Shown: positions 1 to 5,318, counted from the stretch's first letter. The stretch is DNA of 8,753 bases from Leptolyngbya sp. SIO4C1 (GCA_010671975.1 JAAHIA010000203.1:1-8753), one strand, 5' to 3'. The notes: generated from the sequence alone by a model not told the origin. Translations and numbers: made by a program.

Positions 1-417
1 GTGCTGACCACCATCATCACGCACAACCTGGCAATCGGCGTAATTGTCGGCATTGCGCTGAGCTCACTCTTCTTCTCTCGCAAAATTGCCAAGCTGATTA
101 GAATTGAAAGCCGACTGAGCCCATCCAGTGATGAGCGGGTTTACTATGTCAAAGGCCAGCTGTTTTTCGTCTCAGTCAATGATTTTCTTGCTGCTTTTGA
201 CTTTGCTGAACATCTCGACCGCATCGTGATTGATCTGTCTGAAGCGCACCTGTGGGATCAATCAGCTGTAATGGCAATCGATAAGGTCGTGCTCAAGTTC
301 CGACGCAAGGGCACCGATGCCAAGCTGGTGGGATTAAATGAAGCCAGCCAAACCCTAATTGACAATCTGGCTATTCACGATAAGCCCGATGCGTTCAATC
401 AGGTCGGCAGCCATTAA
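1..417 (+). CDS. SulP-family anion transporter, C-terminal part with STAS domain (5' end outside window)
   Basis: This is the last 138 residues of a secondary anion transporter of the SulP family (sulfate, bicarbonate or related anions); the reading frame is open at the left edge, so the GTG at base 1 is probably an internal codon. Residues 1-24 (THNLAIGVIVGIALSSLFF region) form the final membrane helix. Residues 46-130 look like a cytoplasmic STAS domain: a beta strand YYVKGQLFF, then a helix, IVIDLS, the LWDQSAV turn near 84-90 where anti-sigma-antagonist-like domains carry D-x-S, and the terminal NEASQTLIDNLAIHDKP, typical of one bacterial SulP subgroup. The substrate cannot be told from this fragment; bicarbonate (BicA-like) and sulfate are both possible in a cyanobacterium. 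Family assignment is firm, substrate open. No strong terminator follows. Confidence 0.85.
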   Translation: MLTTIITHNLAIGVIVGIALSSLFFSRKIAKLIRIESRLSPSSDERVYYVKGQLFFVSVNDFLAAFDFAEHLDRIVIDLSEAHLWDQSAVMAIDKVVLKFRRKGTDAKLVGLNEASQTLIDNLAIHDKPDAFNQVGSH

Positions 418-422
418 GGCTG

Positions 423-446
423 GTCTCGCTGTGAGACTCTCCTTTT
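423..446 (+). terminator. Weak terminator-like hairpin after the SulP gene
   Basis: GTCTC at 423-427 pairs with GAGAC at 433-437 around a 5-nt loop. A short T run lies at 443-446, five bases beyond the stem. The stem is short and the T tract is displaced, so this is at best a weak terminator for the SulP transcript. Confidence 0.25.
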
Positions 447-485
447 AGAACCACTGCGCCAAGGCACTGGCAATTTAAATCACTT

Positions 486-550
486 TGCTGCTAAGTTAGG
501 GGCTATGGCGCTTGACAAATTCAACCCATCCTAAGATTTGGTTAGCAGCA
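486..550. repeat. Long imperfect inverted repeat between SulP gene and pstS
   Basis: Outer arms TGCTGCTAA (486-494) and TTAGCAGCA (542-550) are perfect reverse complements. Nested inside are TTAGG (496-500) with CCTAA (530-534), ATGG (505-508) with CCAT (526-529), and TTGA (512-515) with TCAA (521-524) around a 5-nt loop. That gives about 22 pairs interrupted by asymmetric bulges over 65 nt. It is not followed by a T tract, so it does not look like an ordinary terminator. It could be a small structured RNA, a degenerate miniature inverted-repeat element, or a protein-binding palindrome; its role is unknown. Confidence 0.5.
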
Positions 551-558
551 GCGTTCAT

Positions 559-580
559 CTGCGACAGAGCGCGATCGCAG
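559..580. repeat. Small inverted repeat just upstream of the Pho box
   Basis: CTGCGA (559-564) is the reverse complement of TCGCAG (575-580), with a 10-nt loop. The right arm overlaps the HIP1 octamer at 571-578, so part of the symmetry may come from that palindrome. Confidence 0.35.
571..578. repeat. HIP1 octamer GCGATCGC
   Basis: Perfect copy of the highly iterated palindrome of cyanobacterial genomes, here intergenic. It is one of four in the window and supports the cyanobacterial assignment. Confidence 0.9.
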
Positions 581-586
581 CTGGCT

Positions 587-616
587 GTTTACCTGCGCTT
601 AACCCCCCGATAATTT
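587..616 (+). promoter_or_regulatory. Candidate Pho box (three 8-bp units at 11-bp spacing) for pstS
   Basis: Three octamers at exact 11-bp intervals match the cyanobacterial Pho box pattern (CTTAACCT-like units separated by 3 bp, bound by the SphR/PhoB-type regulator). They are GTTTACCT (587-594), CTTAACCC (598-605) and GATAATTT (609-616). The middle unit fits the degenerate consensus best; the outer two each match at about 6 of 8 positions. The element lies 84 bp before the pstS start codon, and a -10-like hexamer follows 11 bp after the last unit. Location before a phosphate-binding protein gene strongly favours phosphate-starvation control, but the box is read by eye only. Confidence 0.6.
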
Positions 617-627
617 TTTCACTATCG

Positions 628-633
628 TAGTAT
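628..633 (+). promoter_or_regulatory. Possible -10 element of the pstS promoter
   Basis: TAGTAT lies 11 bp downstream of the third Pho-box unit. This is the position expected when a PhoB-type activator replaces the -35 contact. TATTAC at 631-636 is an overlapping alternative. No good -35 hexamer is present at 17 bp, consistent with an activator-dependent promoter. Confidence 0.4.
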
Positions 634-699
634 TACTGAGGCTTAAGATCGTCTCGCTACCTTAGCTGTGGTCTGTTTATAGCCACGGAGTGTGCTGTT

Positions 700-1632
700 A
701 TGGTAGTGAGAGGAATTCAAGGTCGCCTCAAGTATGTGGGGATCGCAGGTGCGGTTGCCGCTGCGGTTGGGCTAGCAGCTGCCCCTGCTATTTCTCAAGA
801 AGTCATTGCAATCGATGGTTCGAGCACGGTGTTTCCTATCACCGAGGCAATGGCAGAAGAGTTTATGGGAACCGGTGCTGACGCCAACATCACGGTCGGC
901 GTTTCAGGTACCGGCGGTGGCTTCAAGAAGTTTTGCGCTGGCGAGACTGTCATTTCTAATGCTTCTCGCCCGATCAAAGATACAGAAATGGAACTCTGTG
1001 CGGCCAACGGCATTGAGTACACGGTCATTCCAGTTGCGTACGACGCTATTACCGTGGTGGTGAACCCTGAAAACGACTTTGCAACCGAAATGACGGTTGA
1101 AGATCTCAAGGCGCTCTGGGAGCCAGCGGCTGAAGGCACCATCACCCGATGGAATCAGCTAGATCCAAGCTGGCCGGATGAAGAAATTAGCCTGTATGGT
1201 CCCGGAACCGATTCGGGAACGTTCGACTACTTTACCGATGAGATTGTTGGCGAAGAGGGCGCTAGCCGCGCTGACTATACTGCGAGCGAAGACGACAACG
1301 TCCTGGTGCTGGGCGTAGCGCGCGATCCCTATGCGCTGGGCTATTTTGGCATGTCTTACTACCTCGAAAACCAAGCAGATCTGACTGCTGTTGGCATTGA
1401 TAATGGCGAAGGCGACGAGGGCTTTGTTGTGCCTTCTCCTGAGACCATCGATGAATACGAGCCGCTGGCGCGTCCGATTTTTATCTACGTCAATACGGCT
1501 GCGCTCAACAGCAGCTCCCAGCTGCGTGCATTTGTTGAGTACTATCTCGAAAATGCGTCCGAAATCGTGCCAGAAGTTGGCTACGTGGCCCTGCCTGAGA
1601 GCCAGTACAGCGAGTCTCTAGCCGCGCTCTAG
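700..1632 (+). CDS. pstS: Periplasmic phosphate-binding protein (PstS/SphX type)
   Basis: Binds phosphate in the periplasm and hands it to a PstCAB ABC importer. The 310-residue product has a signal peptide (basic start, hydrophobic KYVGIAGAVAAAVGLAAA at about 11-28, cleavage probably near APAIS-Q at 28-33). The phosphate-binding loops of the family follow: IDGSSTVFP (38-46), GVSGTGGGFKKF (67-78), the ISNASRPI segment (85-92) and GPGTDSGTFDYF (167-178). The late segment RPIFIYVN (258-265) and length also fit the PstS/SphX subgroup common in cyanobacteria. The ATG is preceded by GGAG at 687-690 with a 9-nt spacer. No pstC, pstA or pstB follows, and a strong terminator closes the gene, so it is probably monocistronic, as sphX-type genes are. 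The upstream Pho box suggests induction by phosphate starvation. An lppC-like signal cysteine is absent, so it is not a lipoprotein. Confidence 0.93.
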   Translation: MVVRGIQGRLKYVGIAGAVAAAVGLAAAPAISQEVIAIDGSSTVFPITEAMAEEFMGTGADANITVGVSGTGGGFKKFCAGETVISNASRPIKDTEMELCAANGIEYTVIPVAYDAITVVVNPENDFATEMTVEDLKALWEPAAEGTITRWNQLDPSWPDEEISLYGPGTDSGTFDYFTDEIVGEEGASRADYTASEDDNVLVLGVARDPYALGYFGMSYYLENQADLTAVGIDNGEGDEGFVVPSPETIDEYEPLARPIFIYVNTAALNSSSQLRAFVEYYLENASEIVPEVGYVALPESQYSESLAAL

Positions 1633-1652
1633 CCGCTAAACCCACATCATCC

Positions 1653-1692
1653 AAAGCCCTAGGACCGCGTCTCTCTGCGCCCAGGGCTTTTT
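1653..1692 (+). terminator. Intrinsic terminator of pstS
   Basis: AAAGCCCT (1653-1660) pairs perfectly with AGGGCTTT (1683-1690), and a GG/CC extension (1662-1663 with 1681-1682) forms past a single bulged A. The 3' arm runs into TTTTT at 1688-1692. Stem, loop and T tract form a classical Rho-independent terminator 20 bp after the stop codon. Confidence 0.85.
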
Positions 1693-1719
1693 CGGTCTAC
1701 CATCCGTTTCTCAGCAGGC

Positions 1720-2502
1720 ATGATCGATCTTTCTAGCGAGCCGCCCAGGTCGCGCCGCCGATTTCTGCGGATTTTAGTGCATCCGCTCACCTTAGTTTCT
1801 CTACTGGCGCATGGGCTACTGCTGCTGCTGCCCATTTGGGAATTTCAGCCAGCTGAAGAGACCGCCACCCCGCCGCCTGAAGCCGAAGCCACGATTGAGG
1901 TGCAAAATCTTGCAGATTTGGTAGGAGCGCCCGAAGCGCCAGCTTTACCGCCTAAACCTGCAGTCCAGCCGCCACCAGCGCCTCAGCCAGTTCAGCCAGT
2001 TTTGACCGAGGTGCCTGACCGTTTGCCAGAGGCGTCGGTTGAGCCCCAGCCGACACCAGCGCCCCAGCCGGTCGAGCCCCAGCCAATCGAGCCCCAGCCA
2101 ATCGAGCCGGCTTTCGATATCGGCGCCGTTAGAGGACAAATTACCAATCGAGTCAGAAATTTTTCAGGTGAGCTGGTTGAGCCCTCGCCCCTGCTGCTAA
2201 AAGCGGAGCAGCGAACCTTCTTTTTTCAGAACGATAGCCTAAACGCGCCGCTGCTCTCCGGCATTAGTAACATGCCAGTGTATAACGATCGCCGCCCTGA
2301 CGGTATGCTGCCAGAAATTGAGGCTGGCTTTGCAGCAGATGGGCTATCGATGATACCAGCGGGTGAATACGGCGGAAATCCGCTCTACCAGCTGGTAGAC
2401 ACTGCCAGCGGTAGCGAGGCTGGCTATCTCAGCGTCGTTTTGGGCGGTGGTGGACAAACTACGCTCCTGGCTTTTTGGGAAATCAATCCGCTTGGTACCT
2501 AA
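1720..2502 (+). CDS. TonB-like single-pass inner-membrane protein, unrecognised C-terminal domain
   Basis: 260 residues with a TonB-like front half. There is a basic cytoplasmic start (PPRSRRRF), then one membrane helix at about 20-39 (HPLTLVSLLAHGLLLLLPI). The helix contains S27-x3-H31, the spacing of the conserved Ser/His pair in the TonB transmembrane segment that contacts ExbB/ExbD. An ATIEVQNLADL segment (57-67) and a Pro/Glu/Gln-rich linker (about 70-130) ending in tandem VEPQP/IEPQP repeats follow. The C-terminal 130 residues (FFFQNDSL, MPVYNDRRPD, YGGNPLYQLV, LLAFWEINP) do not resemble the usual TonB C-terminal domain and I do not recognise them. The start ATG has only an AGCAGG-like sequence immediately before it. 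It is the first of two adjacent genes with the same N-terminal design and probably shares ancestry with its neighbour. A TonB-type energy coupler or an envelope-spanning scaffold are both possible. Confidence 0.7.
   Translation: MIDLSSEPPRSRRRFLRILVHPLTLVSLLAHGLLLLLPIWEFQPAEETATPPPEAEATIEVQNLADLVGAPEAPALPPKPAVQPPPAPQPVQPVLTEVPDRLPEASVEPQPTPAPQPVEPQPIEPQPIEPAFDIGAVRGQITNRVRNFSGELVEPSPLLLKAEQRTFFFQNDSLNAPLLSGISNMPVYNDRRPDGMLPEIEAGFAADGLSMIPAGEYGGNPLYQLVDTASGSEAGYLSVVLGGGGQTTLLAFWEINPLGT
2071..2109 (+). repeat. In-frame 15-bp tandem repeat in the proline-rich linker
   Basis: GTCGAGCCCCAGCCA (2071-2085) is followed by ATCGAGCCCCAGCCA (2086-2100) and a partial third copy ATCGAGCC (2101-2108). Each unit encodes V/I-E-P-Q-P, so copy changes alter linker length without breaking the frame. 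The near identity of the units suggests recent slippage. Confidence 0.8.
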
Positions 2503-2555
2503 ACGTGAGTATTCGGCCGCAGGTTCAAAGCCATGCTTTAGGGATTTGCTCGAAA

Positions 2556-2633
2556 ATGAACTACCCGCAGATCGAGTTTCGACGCCGCTCAACGCTCAAA
2601 ACTGGCAGGCTGAGCTTAGCCGCAGCCCCCTAG
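2556..2633 (+). other. Short reading frame resembling a Tat signal start (possible remnant)
   Basis: The 25-codon frame reads MNYPQIEFRRRSTLKTGR and ends LSLAAAP before a TAG. RRSTLK resembles the twin-arginine S-R-R-x-F-L-K motif, and the following Leu/Ala-rich run resembles the start of a signal h-region, cut short. It may be the stub of a lost Tat-exported protein or a coincidence; no continuation in the other frames looks like a signal peptide. An AGGGA lies 11 nt before the ATG. Confidence 0.2.
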
Positions 2634-2646
2634 CGCTGTCGAACCA

Positions 2647-2676
2647 GACCGATTAAGACCGATCAAGACCGATTGA
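2647..2676 (+). repeat. Three tandem 10-bp repeats (GACCGATTAA-like)
   Basis: GACCGATTAA (2647-2656), GACCGATCAA (2657-2666) and GACCGATTGA (2667-2676) stand head to tail, one helical turn apart. They lie about 50 bp upstream of a -10-like hexamer and 90 bp before the next gene. One-turn spacing is suited to a regulator binding on one face of the helix, but simple slippage gives the same picture. Confidence 0.6.
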
Positions 2677-2727
2677 GGAAGTATCCTCCTGTGCTGACGC
2701 TTGGCAGCCAGGATAGTTCACACTAAA

Positions 2728-2733
2728 TATACT
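2728..2733 (+). promoter_or_regulatory. Possible -10 hexamer for the second TonB-like gene
   Basis: TATACT matches the sigma-70 -10 consensus at five of six positions and lies 32 bp before the ATG at 2766. The nearest -35-like hexamer, TTGGCA (2701-2706), is 21 bp away. That is too far for a standard promoter, so any promoter here would need an activator or is weak. Confidence 0.3.
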
Positions 2734-2765
2734 TAGACGCTGATTAAACGCTGAAGCTGGCTACT

Positions 2766-3698
2766 ATGAAAATTTTCAAAGCGCTGCATCCCATGTTTTG
2801 GCTGGCTCTAGGGCTGCATGCGGCGCTGCTGTTTATCCCCATTTCTGGATCGTCAGATGACGCTGTGCCACCTCCCGACTTAGAGGAAGACACCATCGCT
2901 GTCACCCGAGTGCCGCCCGAACCGAGCGCTCAGCCAGCAACACCGCCGGCAGTAGCCCCTCTGCCGGCTGCTGCCGTCCGCCGCGCCTCTCAAGCCGAGC
3001 CAGCCAGCTCCGCCGCGCAGCCGGCCAGTGCAGCGCAGCCGTCACAGCCCAGAGTCTCATCCCCAGCTAGCACCGCTCCAACCACGGCGCGCCGCAGCGT
3101 CGGTCAGGGAGTGCCCGAGCTGCCGCCTGCATCAGAGTCAGCGCCGCCGCGCCCGCCGCAGGCAACTGAGGCAGCTAGCCCAGCCGTTCAAGAGCCGCTA
3201 ACCCTAGCCGCACTGGCAAAAGGGGCAACGGGCTCAGTGCCTAATCGACTAACGCAGCTGCTGGACTGGTTTGGCCGACTGTATACCTATCGGCCCGAGA
3301 AAACAACAGCAGAGGCCACGGCGGCAGCAAAATCCGCGTGGCTCTCAGCGGTGCGAGCTCGCACTGGCCTGGCTACGCTAGAGTCGCAGTCGGTAGAACC
3401 GCCGGTTGGGCTGCGCTACCCGCTAGAGAAAGACGCTTCTCTAGCCTACGAGCGCAATTTCGTGGCCTGTTTGTCAGAAACCCCGCAGTCAGCGCTAGTT
3501 GGGGTCGACTTTGACGCCGCTGAGGAAATGGCCGCCGATCCGGCCCTGCTGCGCAGCACCGGCTATGAATTCCTCGACCAAGAAGCGATCGCGCGCGCCA
3601 GTCAGCAGGGAGAGTTTCCCAGCCAGAAGGCGCAGAAGGCCTATACCGTCGAGGTTGTGATTGACTATGACGCAGAGCGCTGCTTTGGGCTCGACTAA
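2766..3698 (+). CDS. TonB-family energy-transducer-like protein
   Basis: 310 residues with the TonB layout. The N-terminal membrane helix at about 8-27 (HPMFWLALGLHAALLFIPI) has H18 where TonB has its membrane histidine. A TIAV segment (43-46) follows, then a long Pro/Ala/Ser-rich periplasmic linker (about 50-145). A C-terminal domain at about 213-304 has the TonB-C order of elements: LRYPLEKDA (216-224), ALVGVDFD (243-250), LLRSTGYEFLDQEAIARA (261-278; compare the family's R-S-S/T-G-x-x-L-D-x-A-A-L), and the final strand AYTVEVVIDYD. Cysteines C235 and C306 flank the domain and could pair. In the family this domain contacts outer-membrane receptors. No ExbB, ExbD or receptor gene is in the window, so the substrate is unknown. 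There is no clear ribosome binding site. The gene ends 9 bp from the convergent map gene. The upstream neighbour has the same N-terminal design. Confidence 0.75.
   Translation: MKIFKALHPMFWLALGLHAALLFIPISGSSDDAVPPPDLEEDTIAVTRVPPEPSAQPATPPAVAPLPAAAVRRASQAEPASSAAQPASAAQPSQPRVSSPASTAPTTARRSVGQGVPELPPASESAPPRPPQATEAASPAVQEPLTLAALAKGATGSVPNRLTQLLDWFGRLYTYRPEKTTAEATAAAKSAWLSAVRARTGLATLESQSVEPPVGLRYPLEKDASLAYERNFVACLSETPQSALVGVDFDAAEEMAADPALLRSTGYEFLDQEAIARASQQGEFPSQKAQKAYTVEVVIDYDAERCFGLD
3585..3592. repeat. HIP1 octamer GCGATCGC
   Basis: Perfect copy inside the second TonB-like gene, where it encodes part of the E-A-I-A stretch of the putative TonB C-terminal domain. Confidence 0.9.
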
Positions 3699-3707
3699 AG
3701 CTTGACG

Positions 3708-4544
3708 CTAAACTTTGCTGCGATCGGTCAAAATCTCGTGGCCCGTCTCTGTCACCAGCACCGTATGTTCAAACTGGGCTGAGAGCGAGCGATCAACCGT
3801 GACCACTGTCCAGCGATCGCGCAGCGTTCGCGTGTGCCGCGATCCCGCATTCAAAATAGGCTCAATGGCTAGCGCCATCCCCGGCTTGAGCTTCACATTG
3901 GGCAGCTCCTTTGTGCGGAAATTAAACACCGAGGGCGGCTCGTGCAGATTGCGGCCGACGCCGTGGCCGGTAAATTCTTCGACTACCTTATAGCCGCTGG
4001 CACTAACCGCATCCTCAATCGCCCCAGCGATATCCAGCAGCGTATTGTTGGGCTGAACCTGTGCAATACCGGCATAGAGCGCCTGCTCAGCGGCGGCAAT
4101 CAGGGCTTCCGCTTGCGAACTCACCTGACCCACCGCAATCGTGATGCAAGAATCACCGTGAAATCCCTGATAGTAAGCACCGGTATCCACCTTCAGCACG
4201 TCGCCCGCGTGGATCACCTTGCGCCGCCGGGGAATGCCGTGCACCACCTCGTCATTGACGCAGGCACAGATCGACGCCGGAAAGCCATGGTAGCCCTTGA
4301 AACTAGGCGTAGCCCCCAGCTCGCGGATGCGGCCTTCGGCATAGTCATCTAGGTCGGCAGTGGTCATTCCCGGCTCAACCCGCTCGGCAATTTCTTTAAG
4401 CACCGTGGCTACGATCCTAGCCGCTGCTCGCATGGTCTCTGCTTCAGCCGCTGACTTTAGCTCAATACCCTGACTTTTACGCGGCCCGACCATCACCGGG
4501 CGAAACGTAGCGCGCGATAGCAGATTCGTTAAAACGTTCATCAT
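3708..4544 (-). CDS. map: Methionine aminopeptidase, type I
   Basis: Cytosolic dinuclear metallopeptidase that removes the initiator methionine from new proteins. All five metal ligands of the type I family are present with near-canonical spacing: D120 (KVDTG), D131 (FHGDS), H194 (GHGVG), E228 (AIEP) and E259 (FEHT). The substrate-contacting H102 (VVHGIP) is also there. The catalytic core spans about 28-275; residues 1-27 are a short extension typical of one cyanobacterial paralogue group, and length (278) fits. Two ATG codons stand in tandem. The longer start is given; the second (4541 as first base on the minus strand) gives an M-N-V-L start like relatives and leaves a 3-nt gap to AAGG, so it may be the true one. 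The gene is divergent from rplS, sharing a roughly 195-bp control region, and convergent with the TonB-like gene. Confidence 0.95.
   Translation of the reverse strand: MMNVLTNLLSRATFRPVMVGPRKSQGIELKSAAEAETMRAAARIVATVLKEIAERVEPGMTTADLDDYAEGRIRELGATPSFKGYHGFPASICACVNDEVVHGIPRRRKVIHAGDVLKVDTGAYYQGFHGDSCITIAVGQVSSQAEALIAAAEQALYAGIAQVQPNNTLLDIAGAIEDAVSASGYKVVEEFTGHGVGRNLHEPPSVFNFRTKELPNVKLKPGMALAIEPILNAGSRHTRTLRDRWTVVTVDRSLSAQFEHTVLVTETGHEILTDRSKV
3813..3820. repeat. HIP1 octamer GCGATCGC
   Basis: Perfect copy inside map, near the codons for the D-R-W stretch preceding the last metal ligand. Confidence 0.9.
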
Positions 4545-4624
4545 CCTTGTGGGCGGACTGGTCTATCTGCTTTAGTATGACGGATGAGGGAACCGGTTGG
4601 GGAGATGGCGCTAGGAAGTCAGGA

Positions 4625-4664
4625 CTGGCCGGCTGCCTGTCATAGGCTAATGAGGTCCGGCCGG
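4625..4664. repeat. Inverted repeat in the map-rplS divergent spacer
   Basis: CTGGCCGG (4625-4632) pairs with CCGGCCGG (4657-4664), eight pairs with one G-T, around a 24-nt loop. It is followed by an A-rich, not T-rich, stretch on the plus strand, so it is not a terminator for plus-strand transcripts. It could be an operator or a leader structure; nothing decides between these. Confidence 0.35.
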
Positions 4665-4678
4665 GAAAAAATATATTT

Positions 4679-4730
4679 AAAGCTGGTCTTTTAGGAGTAA
4701 GTTGGCGTATCATAGTAGACCGTGTGCTTT
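4679..4730 (+). promoter_or_regulatory. Hairpin immediately upstream of the rplS ribosome binding site
   Basis: AAAGC (4679-4683) pairs with GCTTT (4726-4730), and inside it GGTCT (4685-4689) pairs with AGACC (4717-4721), separated by a 1 x 4 internal loop. The stem ends two bases before the AGGGA (4733-4737) that serves rplS, a position suited to translational control. It resembles ribosomal-protein leaders in placement only; I recognise no known L19 leader motif. Confidence 0.4.
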
Positions 4731-4739
4731 TCAGGGATT

Positions 4740-5102
4740 ATGAACGCTGAAGCAATTATCCGCGATATTGAGGCGGAACATATTAAAGACGATATCCCCG
4801 ACATCTATGTCGGAGATACGGTTCGAGTCGGTGTCCGAATCCAGGAAGGCGGCAAGGAACGTATTCAGCCCTACGAAGGTACCGTAATTGCTAAGCGCAG
4901 TGGCGGTATTAATGAGACAATTACCGTGCGTCGAATTTTTCAAGGGGTTGGGGTCGAGCGGGTATTTCTGCTCCACGCGCCTCGAGTGGCCAATATTAAG
5001 GTGATTCGTCGCGGTAAAGCGCGTCGCGCCAAGCTATACTACTTGCGCGACCGAGTGGGCAAAGCAACTCGCCTGAAGCAGCGTTTTGATCGTCCGCTTT
5101 AA
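4740..5102 (+). CDS. rplS: 50S ribosomal protein L19
   Basis: Large-subunit protein at the 30S-50S interface. The 120-residue product has the full bL19 fold: an N-terminal helix (MNAEAIIRDIEAEHIKDD), the DTVRVGVRIQEGGKERIQPYEG barrel strands, the GGINETITVRRIFQGVGVERVFLLHAP core, and the basic tail RRAKLYYLRDRVGKATRLKQRF. The frame is open further upstream to GTG codons at 4722 and 4724, but relatives begin at this M-N-A. AGGGA sits at 4733-4737, two bases from the ATG, which is closer than ideal. The gene is followed after 14 nt by tRNA-Trp and is likely cotranscribed with it. A hairpin covers the leader. Confidence 0.96.
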   Translation: MNAEAIIRDIEAEHIKDDIPDIYVGDTVRVGVRIQEGGKERIQPYEGTVIAKRSGGINETITVRRIFQGVGVERVFLLHAPRVANIKVIRRGKARRAKLYYLRDRVGKATRLKQRFDRPL

Positions 5103-5116
5103 CAGTTAAGGGTCGT

Positions 5117-5189
5117 GCGTCCTTAGTTCAGTTGGTAGAACGTCGGTCTCCAAAACCGAATGTCGGGGGTTCGAGTCCTCCAGGGCGCG
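5117..5189 (+). tRNA. trnW: tRNA-Trp (anticodon CCA)
   Basis: A 73-nt cloverleaf can be folded. The acceptor stem is GCGTCCT (5117-5123) with AGGGCGC (5182-5188), including one G-T pair. The D arm is GTTC/GAAC. The anticodon stem is TCGGT/ACCGA around the loop CTCCAAA with anticodon CCA. The T arm is GGGGG (5165-5169) with CCTCC (5177-5181) around TTCGAGT. The discriminator is G5189 and the CCA end is not encoded. A tRNA-Trp between rplS and secE is the usual cyanobacterial arrangement. Confidence 0.96.
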
Positions 5190-5212
5190 CTGAATCATCC
5201 AGAGCGATTCTG

Positions 5213-5285
5213 CCCGAAGTGCTAAATGTGCGATGCGATCGCGACTGAGTGTATAAATGCTCAGGCTTTAGCAGCTAGCTTCGGG
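5213..5285 (+). promoter_or_regulatory. 14-bp inverted repeat in the secE leader (first stem)
   Basis: CCCGAAG then TGCTAAA (5213-5226) pair with TTTAGCA (5267-5273) then CTTCGGG (5279-5285), fourteen Watson-Crick pairs interrupted by one 5-nt bulge GCTAG. Inside is a second hairpin, CTGAG (5245-5249) with CTCAG (5260-5264). A T5 run follows nine bases after the stem (5295-5299), too far for a standard terminator. A TATAAA hexamer at 5252-5257 lies within the loop and could be a -10 element, but no -35 fits. It may act as a leader structure or a partial terminator between trnW and secE. Confidence 0.5.
5235..5242. repeat. HIP1 octamer GCGATCGC
   Basis: Perfect copy inside the loop of the secE leader hairpin. 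Confidence 0.9.
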
Positions 5286-5318
5286 TAGAATTGCTTTTTG
5301 GGTGATTGCCGGTCATCA

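Larger units (their letters stand above)
2503..2765. other. Intergenic spacer between the two TonB-like genes
   Basis: No convincing full gene lies here. It contains a 25-codon reading frame with a Tat-like start (2556-2633), a 10-bp triplicate (2647-2676), a small GAGGA/TCCTC hairpin (2675-2688) without a T tract, and a TATACT hexamer (2728-2733). A 69-codon frame starting at 2447 inside the upstream gene extends to 2656, but its product has no recognisable features. Confidence 0.5.

Noticed and set aside
512..537. Perfect TTGACA at 512-517 with TAAGAT at 532-537 as a pstS promoter
   Set aside because: The spacer is only 14 bp and the -10 match is poor; both hexamers sit inside the imperfect hairpin, and the Pho-box promoter explains pstS better.
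2447..2656. 69-codon plus-strand frame overlapping the end of the first TonB-like gene
   Set aside because: It overlaps a better-supported gene by 56 bases, has no domain, membrane segment or ribosome binding site, and does not continue the upstream protein in a way suggesting a frameshift.
2086..2676. Repeats in the TonB-like region as a CRISPR array
   Set aside because: The units are 10 or 15 bp, directly adjacent without spacers, and partly inside coding sequence.
2701..2733. TTGGCA and TATACT as a standard sigma-70 promoter
   Set aside because: The 21-bp spacer is well outside the normal range, so only the -10-like hexamer is listed, with low confidence.
4722..4739. Six extra codons at the start of L19 from GTG at 4722
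   Set aside because: L19 relatives begin at the M-N-A encoded from 4740, and the upstream bases form the arm of a leader hairpin.
5295..5299. T5 run as the tract of a trnW terminator
   Set aside because: It starts nine bases after the long stem; intrinsic terminators need the T tract directly at the stem base.
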